DNA of 5,619 nt from Oscillatoria sp. Prado101. GTDB taxonomy: Bacteria > Cyanobacteriota > Cyanobacteriia > Cyanobacteriales > Oscillatoriaceae. The stretch covers positions 1 through 5,619 of the forward strand of contig JALOOK010000332.1 of the NCBI GenBank assembly GCA_025454445.1. Reading direction: 5' to 3'. The notes under the pieces are model-generated. The model did no database searches, was not told where the DNA came from, and worked only from the letters and a program-made list of their open reading frames with translations. Position numbers and translations under genes: made by a program. Shown here in pieces: positions 1 to 3,658 of this stretch (position 1 is its first letter; each line of letters opens with the position of its first letter).

Positions 1-1
1 C

Positions 2-1168
2 AATAAGCTCACATCTATCAGTTTGTTTTCGGGAGCCGGCGGTTTAGACCTCGGCATGGAGCGAGCAGGTTTCCACACAGTCAGCGTGGTGGAACTGGAT
101 GCTGACGCGGCAAAAACCATCGCTCTCAACCGCCCCTATCTTGCAGGAAGTGCTGTGCCGAGAGATATCCGCTCTGTCAGCGCCCAGACTGCCCTTGAGG
201 AAGGGGGGCGTGTTCTAGATATCGGGAGATCCCTGCGTGCCGGTGAGGTAGATTTGGTGACAGGCGGACCCCCCTGCCAGCCTTTTAGCACAGCCGGCAA
301 GCGGGGCTCTGTTATGGACCCGCGCGGCAGTTTGTTTGTGGATTTTATCCGCATGGTTGCAGAAATACAGCCGCGATTCTTTATAATGGAAAATGTCAGG
401 GGGCTGCTTTCCGCGCCGGTCCGGCACCGCCCTCACCGCGAGCGCGTGGGGGGATATCCGCTAGAAGCGGATGAGATTGCCGGTGCGGCGCTGCGGGTGG
501 TTTTGGCAGAGATGAAGCGCATCGGGTATCAGGTGGTTTACGGTTTGCTGAATGCCGCTGATTACGGTGTGCCGCAATCCAGGGAGCGAGTGATATTTAT
601 CGGTTCGAGAGAGGGTGAATCCATTAGTCTCCCGCTCCCGACTCACAGCGAAACGGGTGCCGGTGGACTGCCGAAATGGCGCACATTTAGAGATGCTATC
701 GCAGGGTTAAATGACCCCCAGCCAGAGTGCGTTCCTTATTCAGAAAGCCGGTTGAAATACCTGCGTTTGTTGAAAGAAGGTCAAAACTGGAGGTATCTGC
801 CGGATAATTTGAAAGCGGAAGCAATGGGAGGCGCTTATAAATCTGGAGGCGGCAAGGTTGGCTTTTACCGGCGGCTGTCGTGGGACAAGCCGGCACCTAC
901 TGTCACGACAAGCCCGCACCAGAAAGCCACAGATATGTGCCACCCGGAAGAGTTGCGCCCGCTGAGTGTGAGGGAGTGCGCGAGAGTGCAGACGTTTCCG
1001 GATGATTGGGTGTTTTATGGGGCGGCGGCTTCCAAGTACCGGCAGATAGGGAATGCGGTGCCGGTGCTTTTGGCAAAAGAGATTGGGGAATATGTGTGCC
1101 GGTGGGTGAGGGGCGAGAGGGTGAGAGGGCGAGAGATGTTTGAGCAACTCTCACTCTTCAAGTTATGA
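2..1168 (+). CDS. C5-cytosine DNA methyltransferase, 5' end cut off by the window edge
   Basis: This enzyme transfers a methyl group from S-adenosylmethionine to C5 of cytosine in a specific DNA site; it is probably the modification half of a Type II system with the next gene. The frame is open from base 2, and 7 residues precede the LFSGAGG motif, so the true start lies upstream. The TTG at 23 would begin inside motif I and is not credible as a start. Counting Leu at 23-25 as residue 1, the conserved motifs occur in order: I (SGAGGLDLG, 3-11), IV (GGPPCQPFS, 81-89, catalytic Cys85 at 275-277), VI (MENV, 122-125, Glu123), VIII (QSRER, 185-189), then a target-recognition region of about 200-300, IX (RPLSVRECARVQTFPDDW) and X (QIGNAVP). 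All key residues are present. The target sequence cannot be read from the protein. After motif X a basic tail encoded by an 8-bp repeat leads to QLSLF at residues 375-379, a likely sliding-clamp binding motif. Confidence 0.96.
   Translation, partial: NKLTSISLFSGAGGLDLGMERAGFHTVSVVELDADAAKTIALNRPYLAGSAVPRDIRSVSAQTALEEGGRVLDIGRSLRAGEVDLVTGGPPCQPFSTAGKRGSVMDPRGSLFVDFIRMVAEIQPRFFIMENVRGLLSAPVRHRPHRERVGGYPLEADEIAGAALRVVLAEMKRIGYQVVYGLLNAADYGVPQSRERVIFIGSREGESISLPLPTHSETGAGGLPKWRTFRDAIAGLNDPQPECVPYSESRLKYLRLLKEGQNWRYLPDNLKAEAMGGAYKSGGGKVGFYRRLSWDKPAPTVTTSPHQKATDMCHPEELRPLSVRECARVQTFPDDWVFYGAAASKYRQIGNAVPVLLAKEIGEYVCRWVRGERVRGREMFEQLSLFKL
1104..1134 (+). repeat. 8-bp purine-rich tandem repeat inside the methyltransferase 3' end
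   Basis: A partial unit GGGTGAG (1104-1110) is followed by GGGCGAGA (1111-1118), GGGTGAGA (1119-1126) and GGGCGAGA (1127-1134). It encodes the Arg/Gly/Val/Glu-rich tail between motif X and the terminal QLSLF. It looks like a repeat that became part of the coding sequence, and copy-number slippage would shift the frame because the unit is not a multiple of three. Confidence 0.85.
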
Positions 1169-1212
1169 CATGCTGTAAAATGGAGCTACATGAGCCAGTA
1201 CCTTGTATTGGC

Positions 1213-1224
1213 TTCAAACTTGAA
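1213..1224. other. small perfect inverted repeat just upstream of the endonuclease ribosome binding site
   Basis: TTCAA-AC-TTGAA is a perfect 5-bp inverted repeat ending one base before GGGAG. It could be a small operator, or a weak RNA hairpin near the ribosome binding site that limits endonuclease expression. A palindrome this short may also be chance. A possible -10 box, TAAAAT (1176-1181), lies upstream, but no convincing -35 hexamer accompanies it. Confidence 0.3.
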
Positions 1225-1225
1225 T

Positions 1226-1230
1226 GGGAG
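1226..1230 (+). promoter_or_regulatory. ribosome binding site (GGGAG) for the GTG start at 1239
   Basis: GGGAG lies 8 bases before the GTG at 1239. An in-frame TAG at 1233-1235 rules out any earlier start. The next ATG, codon 8 at 1260, has no comparable purine-rich site. Together these support the GTG start. Confidence 0.75.
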
Positions 1231-1238
1231 TCTAGGCG

Positions 1239-2186
1239 GTGTCAGAACAACTTCATGAGATGTTGGCCTTTGTTTTGGAAAAAGAGGTTGGCCTTACCAG
1301 GAGCAAAGCTCGGTCTCTTGCTTACCAATTTGCCGATATAGAAGAATTCTTTAATCTTGAGGCGGAAGACCTCACGAGCATCAGGAGTATTGCTGGAAAA
1401 AGGATACTCAAACTGACTGATGATGAAATTTCGCGCATCTTAGCTTTTAAAGCTTCCGGTAATCTTTCGCCAGACCTCACAGTCGCTGAGAACTTCTTAG
1501 CCTGTATCAGTCGGGATTTCACGAGGAGGCAGCTGGCAATGCTGAGAATCTTAACCCTGGAAAAGATTAATCCCAACCCCTTCTTAATCAGAGCGCTCAA
1601 CCTGGACACCCCAGAAGAGGTTGTCCGACTTAACGTTTATATGGCAACCACCAGGTCTATCGTCACATCAATGGGATTTTTTATCCAAGATATCCTCCTT
1701 TCTAGTTCAGAAACAGTCGAAAATGGCCCGAGGAATTCAGGATGGGACTTAATTAAGACGACTCCTACGGGTGAGCGATGCTGGCTTCAAATTAAAAGTG
1801 GCCCAAACAACATGGATAAAGACCAGATAGTGTACTGGGCTGAGAAGATTCAAGAGAAAATCAGCGCTGGAGACAGGGCTTATATAGGAATCACTTATGG
1901 AAAAAGAACTAACGTAACTGTAACAATTGGCCTGCTGAAACAACTGTTACCTGACTGGGAGATGAGAACGTTGATAGGACGGGAACTCTGGGACTTTTTA
2001 AGCGAAGATCCCGACTATAGCTCTCAGCTGTTTGAAATCCTGCGCAACTCAGCCGCCAAGGTTTTGCAACAGCATTCTATTACTGACGCAATAGAGGCGT
2101 GTGTGGGCAGGATAAAAGATGAGTTCATCAGCCAATACGGTGAGGGGAGCCAAGGTGTCTCCAACTACATGGCAGATATCTTTTAA
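1239..2186 (+). CDS. probable Type II restriction endonuclease (PD-(D/E)XK-like)
   Basis: This 315-residue soluble protein has no signal peptide or membrane segment and probably cuts the DNA site protected by the adjacent methyltransferase. The main evidence is GWD (Asp170) followed after 13 residues by QIK (Gln184, Lys186) and then SGPN. D-x13-QxK fits the catalytic core of PD-(D/E)XK nucleases, in which Gln can replace the usual acidic residue, as in Mrr-type enzymes. A preceding helix (about 138-155) and predicted strand and helix segments after it suit that fold. Residues about 34-70 (LEAEDLTSIRSIAGKRILKL and flanks) resemble a helix-hairpin-helix DNA-binding element. The gene starts at GTG, 70 bp after the methyltransferase stop, which allows co-transcription. 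It is visibly more AT-rich than the flanking genes, suggesting a separate origin. I cannot assign it to a named endonuclease family. The coding call is firm; the function rests on the motif and on the neighbour. Confidence 0.8.
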   Translation: MSEQLHEMLAFVLEKEVGLTRSKARSLAYQFADIEEFFNLEAEDLTSIRSIAGKRILKLTDDEISRILAFKASGNLSPDLTVAENFLACISRDFTRRQLAMLRILTLEKINPNPFLIRALNLDTPEEVVRLNVYMATTRSIVTSMGFFIQDILLSSSETVENGPRNSGWDLIKTTPTGERCWLQIKSGPNNMDKDQIVYWAEKIQEKISAGDRAYIGITYGKRTNVTVTIGLLKQLLPDWEMRTLIGRELWDFLSEDPDYSSQLFEILRNSAAKVLQQHSITDAIEACVGRIKDEFISQYGEGSQGVSNYMADIF

Positions 2187-2231
2187 ATCCCCTCCACCCA
2201 CCGGCACCCGGCACCCTCCCCCCAAAACCCC

Positions 2232-2272
2232 GTAGCACAGGCGTCTCGCCTGTGCCACCTCGCCTGTGCCAC
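2232..2272. repeat. palindrome plus 14-bp tandem duplication in the convergent spacer
   Basis: GCACAGGCG (2235-2243), loop TCT and CGCCTGTGC (2247-2255) form a perfect 9-bp stem. It extends to 2232-2258 with one mismatch. The right half, ctcgcctgtgccac (2245-2258), is then repeated exactly at 2259-2272. The element fills the 96-bp gap between the convergent endonuclease gene and purU, so a transcript from either side could form the hairpin and be terminated or stabilised. There is no proper T-tract: the minus-strand read has only a TTTT about 8 bases after the stem. It is best seen as a dispersed cyanobacterial-type palindrome that may serve as a bidirectional 3' end. The rest of the spacer (2187-2231) is C-rich and contains one copy of the CACCGGCA octamer. 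Confidence 0.8.
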
Positions 2273-2282
2273 CCAGACAACC

Positions 2283-3137
2283 TCACCCAAACACCACCGT
2301 CTTATTCCCATAAACCAACACGCGATTCTGCAAGTGCAACCGCACCGCCCTCGCCAAAACCACCCGCTCCAAATCCTTCCCCTTCCGAATCAAATCCCCC
2401 ACCTCATCCCGGTGACTCACCCGCACCACATCCTGCTCAATAATCGGACCGGCATCCAATTCCGGCGTCGCATAATGCGCCGTCGCCCCAATAATCTTCA
2501 CCCCCCGCTCATACGCCCTCTCGTAAGGATTAGCCCCCGCAAAAGCCGGCAAAAACGAATGGTGAATATTGACAATTCGCGGAAAATGTGCTATAAAATC
2601 AGCCGTAACAATCTGCATGTATTTCGCCAGCACCACCAAATCAATCTTGTACTGGCGCAACAGCTCTAACTGTTTCCCCTCCTGCGCCACTTTATTCTCC
2701 TTGGTAATCGGAATGTGGTAAAAATCGGCACCAAATTGCTCCGCCACACCCTTAAGATTCCTATGATTGCTAACAATCAGCGGAATCTCAGCCGAGAACT
2801 CTTTAGCTCGCTGACGCCAAATCAAATCCAGCAGGCAGTGGTCCTGCCGGCTCACCCAAATGGCAATGCGCGGCACCGCATCCGAAAAGTGCAACTCCCA
2901 AGTCGCTTGCAGCGGTTCCGCAATCTCCGCAAATGCCGGTGCGATCTCCTGACGCGCCAAATCAAAACCCTCCAGCTGCCACTCCAGCCGGCTGAGAAAC
3001 AGCCCAGCCGCAAAATCTGTGTGGTGATCCGCGTGAATAATATTCCCATTGTGGGAATAGATGAAATTAGCAAGTTTTGCCACAAGTCCCCGCTGGTCTG
3101 GGCAAGAAACAAGCAGTGTTGCAGTAGGGCTAGTCAT
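2283..3137 (-). CDS. purU: formyltetrahydrofolate deformylase
   Basis: PurU hydrolyses 10-formyltetrahydrofolate to tetrahydrofolate and formate in the cytosol, balancing one-carbon pools and supplying formate. From the ATG at 3137 the protein has 284 residues, close to the roughly 280 of E. coli PurU. An N-terminal ACT-type regulatory domain (about 5-85, with SCPDQRGLVAKLANFI) is followed by a formyltransferase-fold domain (about 89-280). The catalytic triad of the family is intact: Asn190 and His192 in NIHHSFLPAF, and Asp228 in LDAGPII. VVLAKYMQ and ERGVKIIGATAHY are typical PurU segments. An in-frame ATG at 3194 would add 19 residues, but these translate the heptamer repeat and fall outside the family's usual length, so 3137 is preferred. 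The site before 3137 is only a weak TAAG. The gene lies 521 bp downstream of ftsH on the same strand and probably has its own promoter, which I could not identify. Confidence 0.96.
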   Translation of the reverse strand: MTSPTATLLVSCPDQRGLVAKLANFIYSHNGNIIHADHHTDFAAGLFLSRLEWQLEGFDLARQEIAPAFAEIAEPLQATWELHFSDAVPRIAIWVSRQDHCLLDLIWRQRAKEFSAEIPLIVSNHRNLKGVAEQFGADFYHIPITKENKVAQEGKQLELLRQYKIDLVVLAKYMQIVTADFIAHFPRIVNIHHSFLPAFAGANPYERAYERGVKIIGATAHYATPELDAGPIIEQDVVRVSHRDEVGDLIRKGKDLERVVLARAVRLHLQNRVLVYGNKTVVFG

Positions 3138-3150
3138 CTTACTTATACCA

Positions 3151-3181
3151 ATTTTGGATTTTAGATTTTGGATTTTGGATT
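3151..3181. repeat. heptanucleotide tandem repeat (STRR type)
   Basis: The units are ATTTTGG, ATTTTAG, ATTTTGG, ATTTTGG and a partial ATT, a little over four copies of a 7-bp unit. Short tandemly repeated heptamers are a known feature of filamentous cyanobacteria. The array begins 13 bases upstream of the purU start, read on the minus strand as copies of CCAAAAT, so it lies in the purU leader or promoter region. Confidence 0.9.
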
Positions 3182-3249
3182 GAACGACAGGCATTAAGAG
3201 TGTTTCGTCGGGCGGAAAAAATACTATCTATCTCAACTAGCCATTCTCT

Positions 3250-3295
3250 CGTTACGGGGCAGAGCCCCGTAACGCAATCTGGAGGCTCTGCCTCC
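3250..3295. repeat. twin-hairpin dispersed repeat
   Basis: The first hairpin is a perfect 11-bp stem, CGTTACGGGGC (3250-3260) with GCCCCGTAACG (3264-3274), closed by an AGA triloop. The second is a perfect 6-bp stem, GGAGGC (3281-3286) with GCCTCC (3290-3295), closed by a TCT triloop. The core GGCAGAGCC (3258-3266) is the exact reverse complement of GGCTCTGCC (3284-3292). No T-run follows on either strand, so this is not a classical terminator. It lies 113-158 bases upstream of purU and resembles palindromic elements scattered in filamentous cyanobacterial genomes, a family link I recall but cannot check here. Confidence 0.85.
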
Positions 3296-3481
3296 TTTGA
3301 ACGGAAAAGCAGGTTAAAAGCCTAACAGCTTACCTTATCGCGCTGCACGGTACAGGGATGATTGCAATTTTTTCGGCGCTCTCGAAAACTCCCTCTCGCT
3401 CCCCCTCCCCGCACGCGGCTTCGGTTTATACACAAATCCCTGTGATGCCAATTTTCCATGAAGTTGGAAGAACCTCTTTCT

Positions 3482-3511
3482 CCCCCCTCTCCCCCCTGTG
3501 GGAGAGGGGGG
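3482..3511. repeat. 12-bp perfect hairpin inside the inverted repeat
   Basis: CCCCCCTCTCCC (3482-3493) pairs with GGGAGAGGGGGG (3500-3511) across a 6-base loop. With the G-runs that follow it forms a C/G-rich element; read through in frame on the plus strand it yields the peptide SPLWERGAGGVRGF, which I recognise as a typical translation of a dispersed repeat and not of a gene. The stem is very stable and could help end transcription from ftsH, though no T-tract accompanies it. Confidence 0.8.
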
Positions 3512-3527
3512 CTGGGGGGGTGAGGGG
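3500..3527 (+). other. G-quadruplex motif 1
   Basis: The plus strand carries G3-AGA-G6-CT-G7-TGA-G4, four G-runs with loops of 2-3 bases, which meets the usual G-quadruplex pattern. It overlaps the right arm of the 12-bp hairpin, so the two structures would compete. The plus strand is the template for ftsH read-through. Confidence 0.75.
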
Positions 3528-3577
3528 CTTTTGCTGGAGTCATATACCCAAGATATGTATAAACTGTAGCCGCACGC

Positions 3578-3599
3578 GGGGAGGGGGTGGGGGGTGGGG
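3578..3599 (+). other. G-quadruplex motif 2 with single-base loops
   Basis: The plus strand reads G4-A-G5-T-G6-T-G4. Four G-runs joined by single-base loops are the arrangement expected to give the most stable parallel quadruplexes. It starts 60 bases beyond the ftsH stop on the template strand and overlaps the right arm of the large inverted repeat. Confidence 0.8.
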
Positions 3600-3606
3600 T
3601 TCTTCA

Positions 3607-3622
3607 TCCCACAAATGTGGGA
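3607..3622. repeat. small palindrome just downstream of ftsH
   Basis: TCCCAC (3607-3612), AAAT and GTGGGA (3617-3622) form a 6-bp stem, or 7 bp if the A-T at 3613/3616 also pairs. It lies 37 bases past the ftsH stop and could act as a weak 3'-end hairpin, but the minus-strand sequence after it is not T-rich. Confidence 0.6.
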
Positions 3623-3658
3623 CGCCCGATTTATCCCATCTCGCAGAAAAGTCGCTCA

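Larger units (their letters stand above)
3401..3587. repeat. large inverted repeat, 30-bp arms matching 26 of 30
   Basis: The left arm (3401-3430) and right arm (3558-3587) are inverted copies differing at four positions. Both carry the core GCACGCGG beside a C5-T-C4 or G4-A-G5 run and a TATAAAC end. The 127-bp interior holds the 12-bp hairpin and a G-quadruplex motif, and encodes nothing. It may be a non-autonomous, MITE-like element or two opposed copies of a short dispersed repeat. No target-site duplication could be recognised because the flanks are themselves low in complexity. Confidence 0.7.
3138..3658. other. 521-bp non-coding region between ftsH and purU, built largely of repeats
   Basis: No credible gene lies here; the open frames crossing it translate C/G-rich repeats into low-complexity peptides. 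From left to right it holds a heptamer array (3151-3181), a twin-hairpin element (3250-3295), an unremarkable 3296-3400 stretch, and a large inverted repeat (3401-3587). Inside and beside that repeat are a 12-bp hairpin and two G-quadruplex motifs, and a small palindrome (3607-3622) lies near the ftsH stop. A short inverted match, ACAGGGAT (3352-3359) against ATCCCTGT (3436-3443), is also present. The region must contain the purU promoter and the ftsH transcript end, but no clear -35/-10 pair or T-tract terminator is visible. Confidence 0.8.

Noticed and set aside
740..1154. Minus-strand frames of 135 and 83 codons opposite the methyltransferase
   Set aside because: They lie over conserved motifs VIII to X of the methyltransferase and show no protein-like features of their own.
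1140..1169. Sigma70-like pair TTGAGC / TATGAC at the methyltransferase 3' end
   Set aside because: Each hexamer matches only 4 of 6 consensus bases and the spacing is 18, so this is no better than chance in coding DNA.
2715..3164. A 149-codon plus-strand frame opposite purU
   Set aside because: It is antisense to a clearly recognised gene and its sequence is rich in Arg/Gln/Asn/Pro as expected for a shadow frame.
3138..3240. Minus-strand promoter for purU (TTGAGA near 3230, TATAAG near 3145)
   Set aside because: TTGAGA has no -10 at suitable spacing. TATAAG lies only about 4 bases before the start codon and has no -35, so neither can be defended as a promoter.
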